64,000 bases of DNA from Trichuris trichiura (Eukaryota > Nematoda > Enoplea > Trichinellida > Trichuridae), in NCBI GenBank assembly GCA_037903355.1, contig JBAJFE010000014.1:310001-374000 (forward strand), written 5' to 3'. This document shows positions 51,850-63,809 of this stretch, one piece after another (position 1 is the stretch's first letter; each line of letters starts with the position of its first letter). The notes under the pieces are model-generated. The model was not told the origin of the DNA and did not search any database. It saw nothing but the letters and a program-made list of their open reading frames with translations. The translations under genes were made by a program, and so were the position numbers.

Positions 51850-54081
51850 CTATGCAAATTTTTGAATGGAAGTTTTTGTTGGCCAGCGCAGTGCCTTTGC
51901 TACAGCAGGTCTGCTGAAACTTTGGATAATCATAAGCGTACATGTAGCTCTCTGGCTGTGAATGGCAGCTCTCTAAAACGGCTTTCAATGGAATAACAAG
52001 GCATGCTTGCCATCCTAACTATTTTCCTGACAAATCGCTTTCGGCACCTCAGCTTCTTCTTAACGCCAAGATTTTGCCAGGCCTTCCACACCAAATGGCC
52101 TTTCTTCGGAAGTCAGCTGCACTTGTCAATGAAGATCAAAACAGTGGCGAGGAAGAGAAAGCGTCCTACCAAGCACTTAGTCGTACAAATTGATTTTCGA
52201 TCACCGGAGGTCACCGGGTAAAGTGCACGGTATTATTTAATTAGGAATAGGGCATTCAATGTAAAGTTTCCGGAAGCGTATTAATATCGGTAGATGCATT
52301 TTGTAATTTGAAAGCTTAAAAGCAGTTGTATTTTCAAGTGGTCATATGAACTATCATCTGTTGCATCAGATAGACTTGATGACACATGCGCAAAAACTTA
52401 ACTTTTTCAAAAGTTACAGCATTATCTGGCAGGTTAAATGAACCGGCAAAACAGCTTCTATCATTCTGCTATAATTATAATCCGCTTTTTGTTTCCGCTA
52501 CAATTCGAATCAGCTTTAACAAGCATTTCGCCGTCCATTTGTTTTGGCTAAAATTTCCCCATTAGGTTGGAGCTACCCATTTTTGAAGCGTAGTTTACCA
52601 TCCAGAGTGGAGGCCATCAGTTTCAAAGCCGCAATCTTACGCAATGCGACCTCACTTCCAAGTGACGTCATGAGTAGTAGGAGAAACAAATTTCCTTGCC
52701 ATTCCATAAATAAAAAATTGATTATTGACAATGAATGTAAGCAGCTTCCTGCACTTACCATACTTGCATGAACGCATTGCTTCCTCGACTACCTTCTTGT
52801 AAGGTTGCCCCCTTCACATATCCTTCTTGAAAATTTCTTCGGTAAGTGAGATGGGCGGCACGAAATTGCCTAGTCAACCCTAGCATAAACAGTTTTTCAA
52901 AAATTGGTAGGGCGACGTTAACTTCTATCAGAACAAATTTTTTAAAACGGTGTTGATTTCATTTTTAATCAAATGGAACTGAAAAACATAATGGAAATGG
53001 TTCAAAAGTATTAAACAAAAGGTAGTACCCCATTCGTTCATTGTTAAGTAATTCTCTCCACTTGCTGAATGGAATTTAATGTTTATTCTCAGGCGCATTT
53101 TCTGCGATGTATTTTATCAGGTTAAAGTCTTAATTACAGAACAAAAATATTAGTGCCAACTGTCGCGCTGCATTCCCTTTTTAACACAACCAGTTCTCTG
53201 TTATTTCTGCATAAAAGCTTGTTAGATGTTTTCAATAATGAAACACTCTGAAAGCTCCCTGAACAAATTTAGAACGTGCATTTGACTTTTGAAACAGGTA
53301 ATCTCTGCTGCTTCGTGAATATACTGCCCGAATAGCATTAACTAGAGAGCGAATTTTTCCTTACAGTAGTATTAAAGAGTTCAGGTAAGACGAAGATTTC
53401 AAGCCGTTTTCCGTTCATTCTTTCAGGCATATTTTACTTAGCCCTTATCATTTGTTAGGAGTCCGCCTATCGCGTTTCGCGATGGCGATTTTGTTTGGAT
53501 GCCTTCCTTAAAAGCTCAAAGAACTGATCACTTTTTGAAAGTTTTATTTGCTTCGATTCAATGCGCAGGAAGTTTTGCTTTGCCTTTACTCTGAATATTT
53601 TAAATTACTTTCGCCAGCTAATAAATATCCGCGTGTGAAACGACTGCTTTCAATTAGGCAAAACGTGTCAGACTTAGAATGCAAATCACGTTCGTACACT
53701 TACTTTGCCAACGTTTAGTAAGCAGAAGCAAACAGCTGGCACGTCCAATGAATGCCCTTGGCTTCTTTTGCATTCTACGCCTACACGTGTTTTGTCGCTC
53801 CAGTTATCCAAGTCTTCACGATTCAGTTTTCGCACCGCCGGACGAGCGCTACTGAAAAATCGCTGCCCTTCGTAGGACTTCAATTATAAAAGAAACCACT
53901 GCGCACCGCTGTCGATCTTCAGAATAACGCTGAACGTTTGCTGCATCTTCGTGCCCCTTTTTAGGCATAAGTTTTTATTTCAAAGGGAAACAGACTCACC
54001 TTGAGTCTGTACCATGCTTTTGAACCAAGTTTGAGAATTGCAAAAACATGTAGTCCCATTTCCGCTCACATAATTTTTTAG
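51850..54081. other. Intergenic or unresolved coding, 51.9-54.1 kb
   Basis: Several exon-like pieces appear on both strands with plausible splice sites (plus strand near 52564-52680, minus strand near 52760-52940 and 53709-53850), but I could not chain them into one consistent model. Upstream exons of the MAM-like gene may be here. Confidence 0.3.
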
Positions 54082-54786
54082 GCATTCCAGCTTCGGCGAC
54101 GGGAAATTTACAGTCGCGTGGCCAATGCGTTACAACGGGAAGCTCTCCATCCATCAAGCCAGATCACCTAAATTGGTATTAAACGTGAAGAACGTCGTGG
54201 TAGTGAAAGCTGCTTGAATAAGTGGGACAAAATTCAACATTTCAGTTATAAAGGCACACATGCACTCTATCAGACGTGTTTGAATTTCGGCAAAGTTGCT
54301 TTCACAACTGGTGGCTTGGCACGAAAGAAATTCTTGCCCCCAGCAAATATCGCGTTTAAAATAATTGCTTCCGGTGCTTATCGATCAGTTATCCTTCTTT
54401 CTGCGTTTTGATCACATCTGTTGGAAAATAGTCGCTTTGCTTCCGTTTTGAGCAAACTTTACTTGCCACCTATAAGATCAGGCTTACAACGTTGCCTGCG
54501 AATTAAAACTTTTTTAGAAAGGTAATGAATTCAATAAGAAAACGTGACGCGCCGCCTTAACGCACTAATATTTCTCATATTTTCAGTTCTTTTTGAGTAA
54601 CATGTTTCTCTTGCCAACGAAAACTCAGCTCATTGTTCAGAGAAGAGCGGATACTGAAGGTAAAATAAGGCTTTATCAAAAAGTAGGTTCTTTTTGGACT
54701 GAAATGGGCATTGGTCTCCCTGCTAGAGCGGAATTTTAGCTCTGACATTCTGGTGGTATATGGAAGGAAGCGTTGGAGATATCTCG
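54082..54786 (+). CDS. MAM-domain-like exons, gene limits unresolved
   Basis: Four phase-compatible exons: 54082-54175, 54246-54387, 54587-54659, 54740-54786. The last two read TQLIVQRRADTE then ALTFWWYMEGSVGDISV. This matches the MAM core (arLxSp...CLxFWYxMxGxxVGxLxV) at about ten positions, with the usual Cys replaced by Ala. The second exon ends GAYRS, where MAM domains have Gly-x-Tyr before this block, and the first offers DHLN. MAM domains mediate adhesion in extracellular or receptor proteins. I could not find the C-terminal half of the domain, a start, or a stop, so this may be part of a larger gene or a decaying relic. The GTTATC donor at 54388 is weak, and an alternative minus-strand reading of 53.7-54.15 kb exists. 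Moderate confidence in the motif, low in the model. Confidence 0.4.
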
Positions 54787-56563
54787 GTTTGTTTTCAACG
54801 AGCGATCGCTTAGGCATGGGCAACTGCTGAAATCAATACGAAACTTTTTCGCTTTTTACGATTGCGCAAAGGACTACGTTCAACTTAAATTTACTTAACA
54901 TTCACCTGAGAAGTATTGGTAACTTCGTTGAGTCACCAAAGCAGTTTACTTTTGACTGACAAAACAATTATAAACAGTTAGCATAATGTGTACATATGCA
55001 AATGATTATAGGAGGACTCAACTGTTTTGTATTTTACTCACAGTTCAGCACGCAGTCACCTGACTAACGCAGATGATACACCACTTATTTGTCCACCTAT
55101 AGAGTAAACCATTGGAACTTCCTCTCCTACTACACAGCAGAAGAAGACTGCCACTGGTTCCGTCTGCATTGAAAAGCACGTCCAACCTGGTTTACGTCAA
55201 CTCGTTACATTCGCACTCCATGTTACATGCTAGCGAAACTGCCATGTCAAACCGTTCAGCGTAAGCTTCCATAAACGATTCAGCCACTACGAAAATGCTC
55301 TTATTCGGGTATTCAGCAGCACAATCGACCGTTCAGTGTGCGTTTTAGCAAATTGCACCTCTGTGCCTCCTACGCTAAAGTTCAATTGACTTTGCAACTC
55401 CAAAATCGATTCATGCTTTCATCGCTAAGCAGACGGCAACGGCCGCGCCTGCTGGCATTACTATTTCAATTACCACCAACATTGTAGCGTTGTCGCGGCA
55501 TGTAAGGCCCCCAAACTTCCCATAAACGCTCCGAACTCTGTTCAGAATTTAACGTGTGAATACTTCTTTAAAAGCTAAGGCCTTCTGAAGCAACTACATT
55601 TTAGTCCGAAAATTCTCTAATAATAAGATTGGTTTTCTTTTCGCGGTGAGATTTTTATGAAGAGACTGATAAGCGATAAGTTGGTTCCACTGTCGAAGCG
55701 AAGGTCGGTCACATATCCAACTGCAACTGTTCAGTTGTGCACTGTTGCATTCAAAGTTAAAGTATGCTGTAGTGTCCCAGGTCCTTGCTGACAAAAATAT
55801 TAAAGAACATCTGACTAATGATAAAAGAGATCGCGAATTCCGCCTCGTTCGCTCGGCGACTAATCCATAGGCTGCTTCCTATTTAACAGCCCTTTAGAAA
55901 TGTTTAGGAGTTAGTCCCATTTGCATTGCTGTGTTGAGGTTTCAGGTGACACAGGTCCAATACACGTTGAGTCGTTCCTCGCAGCCAACAGGCACAAACT
56001 AACAAAGGCAATGCGACGTAACGTTAGCAAACCAATTACGGAAACGTTTCAGCCTAGAGCCTATTTGCCGGGTGATTAACGGCAAGGTCATTTAGCTATG
56101 CCCAGAAAAAGTTAAGAGCCCTTTTGATCCCTTAGCTCTTTGTTTACCGTAGAACAATTTCGTCAAGATCACTTGGCCCATAGTTAAGTCCACTCAGCTT
56201 GTCGTGCGCCTTACGCCTTCTCCTGTCTCGATCTAGAGCGTGGTAGGTTGCAACGATGAATGAAGGATGGAGCGCAACGAGTTTGGTTTCCCATACTCAG
56301 GTCACTGACGATAATGACCTATAAATTGAGTCAATTTTCGACCTGCCTGCCTAGCTTAACGGAAGCATAAGACGGGAGCCCTCTGAGCAGACCTGCCCAG
56401 CTCTGACCAAACTACGATGACGTCAGATATTCACAATGCATGCCTACGCCAACTCATGGACAGCCGACTGGCATTTCATTCTCCGTTCCGTAGGTAATTT
56501 GCACCTGCGTCTAGTTCACGAATCAGTTGGCCTGCTGGAAGGCTGCGTTAGCCGACAAACGAT
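54787..56563. other. Upstream of carboxypeptidase, no gene resolved
   Basis: 1.8 kb of slightly higher GC than the gene-poor zone. It may contain downstream exons of the MAM-like gene and the carboxypeptidase promoter. None could be assigned. Confidence 0.4.
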
Positions 56564-59500
56564 ATGACACGATTCTGTCCAGCTTTGCTCCCTATAGCAG
56601 TTGTGTTTGTCCACGTAGTAGTGATCAATTGCCTGCCAGTCAAAGATGAAGTTGGCGTTCGATACAGGACCAACAAAGAACTGGAGAACTTTCTAATAAC
56701 AATGGCAGACCAACATCCCGACAAAGTGCACACATTCAGTATTGGAAAATCCGTAGAAGGTAAGCTGTACTTAGTTCATTCGTTCAGTTATGCAGGGCCG
56801 ATTTCTTAGGCAATAACATCATGGCCGTTGCCGTAGCGGCTAGCGACCCACATTTGCATCTGACCCTAAGACCAAACGTATTGTTCACCGCAAATATCCA
56901 CGGCAACGAGGTAAGCTATGCATCCTGTGCTAACCCATCTCGAACAAGTCATAGTCTAATTCGGAAACAGGTCATGCTAACGGTTCCTCAAATATGACCG
57001 ATTAATCGACGGAGCAGTCACTATTCATCATGAAACGCACAAGTTGCGGTTAGCCAATTGTTCAACTCTGCCACAGCGGAAAGTTAAACTTGTTAAAATA
57101 TCTTGTTTTGATTAAAAGTAACTAAGCACAGTTTTAGCTTGAGGACCATTCAAGAATTTGGTGACATTTTTCGGCAGACTAATCGTTTATAAAGTAGCAG
57201 ATGAGCGAAGGCTTTTACGCCGGAGCGTTTCTGATTTGCAAGAAAAGTTTCAAGTTGCCAAAGTGTGGAAACTCAGGCATCAGCAGCAGAATGCTAAAAT
57301 AGCAGCTCGTAAACATGGGCAGCCCAAGCGCCCACTAGTTTTCTGTAAAAGCATGCAATAGGATGTTCGCTCAAGGCAACCCTTTCAAATTTGGCCATCA
57401 ACAGCAAGCTGAACTGGGCCTTCGATTTCTGTTTAAAGATTCACTTAACCTGAATATTCAAGTTGCGCAATATTTGCGCAAAATCGTTGCGCAACCATGC
57501 AGTGACGCCACTTGGGAGCTGTTCGCCTTGCTGCGACTTTTCCAGCAGGTTATAGAGAAAGTGCAAAACGCACTCTTCGCAAAAAAGGCTTTCCAGGATT
57601 TACCGTATACACCGGCATATAAGACGAGGGCTGCTCTTTTATAAGTAATATTCCTTCATTTGTCAATGTTGGGCGCATAACATAACCTTAAAATATGGCG
57701 GCTCCGTGCCGCCAAGTCAGTGTTGTGATGCTTAGAAAATTTTTGCCACTGTTTTCGAATAATTGCTGCAGATTCACCACTGCTGCTTCTGCACTAAAGA
57801 GTCGCCTTATAGGCCGGTATATGCGGGTAGTTAACACGCACTTTCAAAAGTGAAAAGTAAAGCCAAATGGACACCTACTCCGTTGGCTTTCATGTTGCCA
57901 CCAACAACTTTTACGTGATCAGCTGTTGCAAGTAAGAGAGGCCAAACAGCTGGCCCGTCCAGCGTCAGCAATTCAACATAAGAAGCGGAAGAAAAAGAAT
58001 TTTATCAAAGCGATGTGTCTGGAATCTTAATAATAAATGTATGACCAATACACCTTGTAATTTGTCTTTAAATATTCAACTCAATCCTTATCCGGTGTCC
58101 GTAGGGGGCGAAAAGATTTTCAACTGCTTAGCAGTAACGTCAAATAATCACCAACATTTCACAGCAAGTTGGAATATTCGTTAGCCTAATAACGTTTGGA
58201 ACCTCTTAGGTTGTTGGTCGCGAAATTCTACTCCATCTGCTGTCTCACTTGCTGACAGCTTACGGGGAACATAAGCTGATTACGGAACTAATGGATTCGA
58301 CCCGCCTAGTCATGATACCATCTATGAATCCTGACGGATTCAACGCAGCCGTTGAAGGCGACTGTTTCACCATAAGAGGCAGGTTGGATAAGCACTTCAG
58401 TCTACAAGTAATACAAGGTAAAACTACATGCATACTTTGAAGGTCCAATAAACATGGAGTAGACCTTAACCGGAACTATCCAAACATTTGGCATCCAACT
58501 CGTGTCCATCATGAGCCGGAAACTTCTGCTTTCATTAACTGGGTCAAAACGGTGCCAATTGTTCTGTCAATGGACTTCCATGGCGGATCACTGGTAGTCA
58601 ACTACCCATACGATTCTAGAAGCAAGCTCCACCTTTAAAACTTATTAGATACCTAATGATAGGTGTTGCAGATGATTCTAGAGATTTCTATAGTGCCGCA
58701 CCAGACGACGACGTCTTCCGCAACATAGCCTTGCAGTATTCCAAGTCCAGCGAAACAATGGCGTCTATGGTGAATACTTGGTGCCCACCGGACCCGGAGA
58801 TTTTTAAAGATGGTATCACCAATGGTGCTGACTGGTACGGCATAGAAGGTAAAATAACCACTAGCGCAAATACTGTTTATACCTCCATTGTTCATTATCT
58901 GCTATTCGCGTGAATGGTCCAACTTCGACTTTACTTCCTCACTTCATGCTGAACTGCAGGAAGCTTGCAAGACTACATGTACGTATTCAAAGGGGCGACA
59001 GCTTTTACTCTTGAAATTTCGTGCTGCAAATATCCGTTCTATTCATCCTTCAGGCCCTTTTGGGTCGATAACCTACAGCCCATTTTGAAATTTTGGGAGA
59101 GAGCCAAGACTGGTTAGACGACGGCAAATTGGATTGCCAACGGGTAAATCCTCAAATTCTTTAGGCATAAAAGGAGTCATCAGGGAAAAGGAAACGCAAG
59201 ATCCTGTTGTTGCGAAAATGAAGATTATCGGAAGAGAGATACCCTTTTTCTCCAACTGCAACGGCGAATTTTATCGCATTCTGCTGCCAGGAAAATATAG
59301 GCTAATAGTGAGCGTAGAACATTACGATTTTCAATCCTTGGCAAAAACTATTTCAGGCTGAAGTAACAGATTATCCTCCAACACTGGTTGACTTTGAGAT
59401 TACGCCTGAAAAACCTTACCTTACGCTTAACCTCACAGTATCCACGGAGAAAACAGGTAAGCAGTGCGGCAGCTGGAGAATTTGCGCATAATTTTTGGCT

Positions 59501-60378
59501 TTAATAGATTCGTCAACAACCTTTTACACATAGTTACACATTTCGAGCATTCCGGTGGAAAGCACTTAAAAGAAACATTTATCTTCGACTTATCCCTATT
59601 AGCGCGAATGGGATTCGCGGATTATCTTTGTTGCTAAACCACCATGTAATAAATCTGTTTTACTGCAACATTATCTTGAAGTGCTCGGGATATTCTTTCT
59701 TGCAAACGTTCTTTAAGCGTCTACCTTCTAGAACACCCCGACCTAAGCCAATTCGCCCAACAATTGAACAGAATCGATGAGTGAAAGTTTTAAATATGAC
59801 CTAAGAAAAGACTTGTTGCTTCCACTTGGCCATCAGAAGGTAATTAAGAATTTGAATTAGAAAACTACTGCTGAAAAGCAATGGTTGAGCGCTAGTGCGG
59901 AAAAACGGTTGCGGAAACGACAAACATAAAATTGGCCTTAAAACTTTTCCTCATGATGAATGAAAGATTTTTATTTGTATTTGCTTCTTCAAAGGTTAGT
60001 CGATAAAGCTTTAGCGAAAGAAGAAACTACTCCCCATTGAACTGCGAAGACAGAACCAGCTGGTTTTGTGAAAGCTCAACTCGCTGCTAATAAAAGTACC
60101 TTTTTACTAAGCCATTTTTGTAGCGTTGAAAAAAATAATCACGAAAAATATCGTAGGTATATCAACAAGTAGTGAAAACTATTTTCCATACAACAACTTC
60201 TTGTAGGCAAAATCAAAGTTTAAGTACGGATATGCTTAGGAGGCAATCAGAACCAGAAATAATGATTCACCCAATCGAACCGCCACCTCCCAACTCGAAA
60301 GTTGCAGCAAAGAAAAAGGACAGCGAATACGTTCGACTATACAGAGTGGAAAGCGCATCGAAGATTCAGGAAGATTAA
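56564..60378 (+). CDS. M14 metallocarboxypeptidase, CPE/CPD/CPN subfamily
   Basis: Zinc carboxypeptidase of the regulatory subfamily that removes C-terminal Arg/Lys from peptides in the secretory pathway. Exons 56564-56759, 56810-56910, 58210-58382, 58443-58621, 58672-58848, 58960-59112, 59165-59307, 59357-59456, 59732-59780, 60207-60378; 480 aa, close to human CPE (476). Signal peptide at 1-24. Zinc ligands His96 and Glu99 (HGNE) and His203 (DFHGG); substrate site GVDLNRNYP (Asn166-Arg167); PSMNPDGF; DGITNGADWY; catalytic Glu294 in FTLEISCCKYP. A transthyretin-like C-terminal domain starts at KTGIKGV. Exon 4 ends at a GC donor. The 59308-59356 segment is either a 49-nt intron or coding with a one-base frameshift. 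The last two exons (acidic, then Pro/Lys-rich tail) are tentative. EGL-21/CPE-like or CPD-like cannot be separated by eye. Confidence 0.92.
57728..58030 (+). CDS. Possible nested small gene in carboxypeptidase intron 2
   Basis: Same-strand 100-codon frame interrupted by one TGA at 57851. The N-terminus (MLRKFLPLFSNNCCRFTTAA) looks like a mitochondrial targeting peptide, followed by RLIGRYMR. The C-terminus is strongly basic (HKKRKKKNF). A phase-0 intron from 57827 (GTAGTT) to 57922 (GATCAG) would remove the stop and leave about 68 aa. I do not recognise the protein. Alternatives are a retroposed or degenerate copy, or chance. The surrounding intron (56911-58209) is 1.3 kb, against about 50 nt for the neighbours, and is richer in ORFs and GC. 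Confidence 0.25.
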
Positions 60379-63053
60379 AAATTTCTTAATCAACACATGG
60401 ACAAGGATGACTTCGCAAGGCTTTAAAAAGTGAATATATGCAAATATTTTTGAGAAACAAGTGCTAGCCTATGTCATAGCGTTATAAATTAGCGCTTCAC
60501 TAACGGCATGAACTTTAAGCGTTTAATTTTGGGCCAAAATAGAATAAAAGGAACTGATGGTTTGACATGTGTATTTCGTGATGCATTTACTCCAAAACAA
60601 TAGAAAGCTAGAAAGTGCCTATCTAGATGAGCTACGAGATCCATGAAACACATCTCCGCAGAAAGTTACCAGAAAACATAGAAACAACCGCTGTCGCAAC
60701 AACTGCATAACGGAAGAAATGTTCAAGCGGATTATCTCCAAAAATCTGTACATGAACATTCAAGCATACATAGCAGTGTCCCTTGGCATCTGATAAGTTC
60801 GATGGCTAAATGAACATTAGCAGTTTATATTTTAAAACAAGCGCTGTTCTGCATACGCAAGAGTAGCTATTCAAGCGAAAAAAGCCTAATGTAGTACCAA
60901 TCTCTTCAGTTTGGCTCTGAGTTAAGCCTATAAATTATCCGTACAGAACTGATAAATTGTTTCAACTGCTGTTCTTTGACTAGTTTTGGCATTCAATTGA
61001 AAATTAACCAAAAAATCAATGCGTAGCATTAGTTGCACTTCCGGACAGAGTTGTAGAAGCCAGCGTTGACATGAAGAAAAAACAGGTAGTCATCAATGCA
61101 TTTAGTCAGACTGAATTTTAAAAAGGTCATGAGAGTTGACTATTAAGCAACTCTATGCACATTTGTACACGCTATGCTGAACTCCTAAGCCATTTTTAAA
61201 ACTGTCAGAAAATGCGGCGGAAAATTGCTTCTCAAAAAAAACGAAGACCTACAATGCCTGGGAGCTGATGTCGCAGATTATTTAACAAAAAGGCTGCGTG
61301 GTGGGCATGCAGAAGTACTCATAAAGACAAAGATTAAAATGAAAAAGGCAAGACTTTAATCCCTTACTGTGCAACAATGCTTTAGCACTTATAATGCAAA
61401 CGCGGCACTCTTGACTATTCAAAAGTCGAGATTGGCTCAGACCAACATTCATTCAGGCATAAAGATGCAATATGCACGAACTGCTGAATGCATCTGACGC
61501 AATACTTAGCGATGCTTAAAGCAAAATACAACCAGGTTCTTAGGCCTTAAAAACGCGCGCTACTTTAAGTGCTTCCATTTTTAAAGTAACATTTCAACGG
61601 AACCTACTTTATCGTTTCACTCGCAAGACAGGGATTCAAGCTTCTACACCTATTTTGAGGAAGGAAGTACAAAAATCAGTACAGTCACCTGTTCATTCAG
61701 TAATAATGCGCAGAATGGATAATCATTGCAACTATACTTGGTAAAGCGCGCGGAGCGTCGGACACACAAACCTGAAATGCTGCGCCTCTGCCGATAGGCT
61801 TGAATTAATAGAAAGCATCAAAATGCAGCACTTTCATCCCTGCAAAACAACCAGTGCAAGCAGATGGCCACAACTGCGATGGTTGACATAGAGTTCGAGC
61901 ACTGAGGTCTAGTAGAATAAAGCTGAGAAAAACCTTATTCCACTCAGCTAAGCAAATGGGGACAAACGGTTGCTTTCAGAATTGCTACGGGAGATTAGAT
62001 GCCTCAACGCTAGTTAAAGCGTAAAATGTAAGTTTGAACACGCTCGTTCTCTACAGGGATGTGCTGTTCTTGCGAGTCACTGTCAATAATGCAAAGGCGT
62101 GGTTCACTCTCAAAAGCAGTTCTTTTCTATCGCTGCTATGAGAAAGAAGCTTCAATGCACGACTGCTTCAAATCCTGCAATTGCCACTTCATGATACACT
62201 AATGAAGGAACAAAGTCGGTTCTCAAAGCGACCTAAACTTTCCGGCAATAGTTTCACCTTATTCCCACTCATTCACATGAACAAGAGTCGGCCACGAAAG
62301 CACATAAAAACAAATAAAAAAATACTGAACCTTCAGCCTTCAAACGAACAGTATTAGGAAGCTGAGCAAAAAAGTCTCCCGTCGAACAGGAATGCTAACC
62401 TAAAATAAACTACCCAGTACCTACCATAACACAGAAATACATCACTGCATATCATTCCTTTTTTAAGGGGAGTGGTTCGACTCACAGTCTTGCAGAAACT
62501 GATGCTAAACACAACGAAGCCGTTTTACATTGTATAAATGCAGTTCAGGCCAGTAGGTGCTTCGGTCCAAAAGACTTTACAAACGACAATCTGATGACTC
62601 ATCGTAAGCCTCAATATGTGAAAGCTATCAAAGCAAGTGCTCAATTCCTTCCCCTAGGAGTAACAAGTACAAGCTGCTTTTGTAACATTTAAAAAAGTCG
62701 ATATATAGACATTCACCCAAAATGTAACCTGTCGACCTATTTTAGAAGTTAAAAAGTTAAAAAAGCATTTAACCTTTTTGCATCCGTATACGGGCTGAAC
62801 AAATAAGGAAAAAGCAGATGCCGTTAAAGCAAAAACGTTTAACGTTTGCTCTACAACGCATGTTGTTCTGCTAACCATAAAATGCAATATGAGCTACGTT
62901 CATAAACCAACAGTGGAACAATATGCAAAATATTAATAAAAGCAAAAAAGTCAAAATTTGCTCAGCATTCATAGCCAAAAATGAGCAACAAGCAGAAGGA
63001 CATTAACATAACAATCGAACTGTGATCAATTGCAGTTTAAGAAGAAATGCTAA
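60379..63053. other. Intergenic downstream of carboxypeptidase
   Basis: 2.7 kb with only short unsupported ORFs. Nothing recognised beyond the candidate poly(A) signal. Confidence 0.5.
60543..60548 (+). terminator. AATAAA, candidate poly(A) signal of the carboxypeptidase
   Basis: Plus-strand AATAAA 165 nt after the predicted stop. It supports, weakly, the tentative last exon ending at 60378. Confidence 0.45.
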
Positions 63054-63161
63054 CTGTGCAAATATGAGCGGTTTGCAGGAGTTTATACAAAGTTGGCTAT
63101 ACGATATATATCGTATAGCCAACTTTGTTTAAACTCCTGCAAATCGCACATATTTGCACAG
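63054..63161. repeat. 108-bp near-perfect palindrome
   Basis: Two 54-bp arms (63054-63107 and 63108-63161) meet with no spacer at ACGATAT|ATATCGT and differ at only three positions by eye. Transcribed from either strand it would fold into one long hairpin. No TG/CA or clear target duplication was seen. Confidence 0.95.
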
Positions 63162-63809
63162 ATATGCGTATTTCTTACATATATATACATAAGTCGGCGT
63201 TTAAAAATGTACTATTCAAATTCGCTAAGCTTTCGCAGAGTCATAGTTCGAAGAAGACCTACACGACGAGATTGACGCATGAGATATTCAGTTAGCAGCA
63301 GACAATCGATAGGAATACATTTAGCTGGAGAAACCGGAGTAGCAAAGAAAATAGGGAAACCTTTCGAAGTGTGCGCGGTTCTTTACAGTTGTCCACATTC
63401 CCATTAGCTTTGTCTAGACAAGCAGTCAACACATGCTGGCTTCATCGAGCCGATGGATATTAACTGACGTGATCTTTAAATTCCGCTAATCCAGTGCATG
63501 CACTTAATCGCTCTGCGTCGTTATTCTACCACAGGGAGACAATAGTTGCAGGCATTGTCGCCTTGCGCAGCGCAGCCTAACAGAACAAGTTGCTGTGAGT
63601 CAGGAAAAGGGTGTCCGCTGAATTCTTGACGAATCGCTCATTATTCTTACACGTAGCAATGCGTCAACTGGTGAAAAAACTTGCTTGCAGCTGCCCCTCG
63701 AAGGCTGGCCGCTATAAAACGATCCGTTCATTTGCAAGGCTCTTTAGAGTTAGACAAATTTTAAAAACAGGATTATGTCCGGCTTTCCAATGGAGATGCT
63801 ACGAAGGTT
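63162..63809. other. Intergenic before right-edge gene
   Basis: 650 bp with no supported feature. The 74-codon ORF at 63611-63835 overlaps the candidate WD-repeat frame in another frame and is probably not coding. Confidence 0.4.

Noticed and set aside
52762..52962. Minus-strand exon-like frame ending at a GTAAGT donor, and a plus-strand exon near 52564-52680
   Set aside because: Neither could be extended in phase to further exons.
53709..54156. Minus-strand two-exon model (MDGELPVV... then SARPAVRK...) with good GTGAGT and GTAAGT donors
   Set aside because: Overlaps the plus-strand MAM-like exons, has no recognisable family, and splice-like sites are common by chance here; left as an alternative.
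53731..57969. Near-identical 19-mer (CAAACAGCTGGC[A/C]CGTCCA) at 53731 and about 57947
   Set aside because: Similarity stops outside about 30 bp; one such match is near chance expectation for a window this size.
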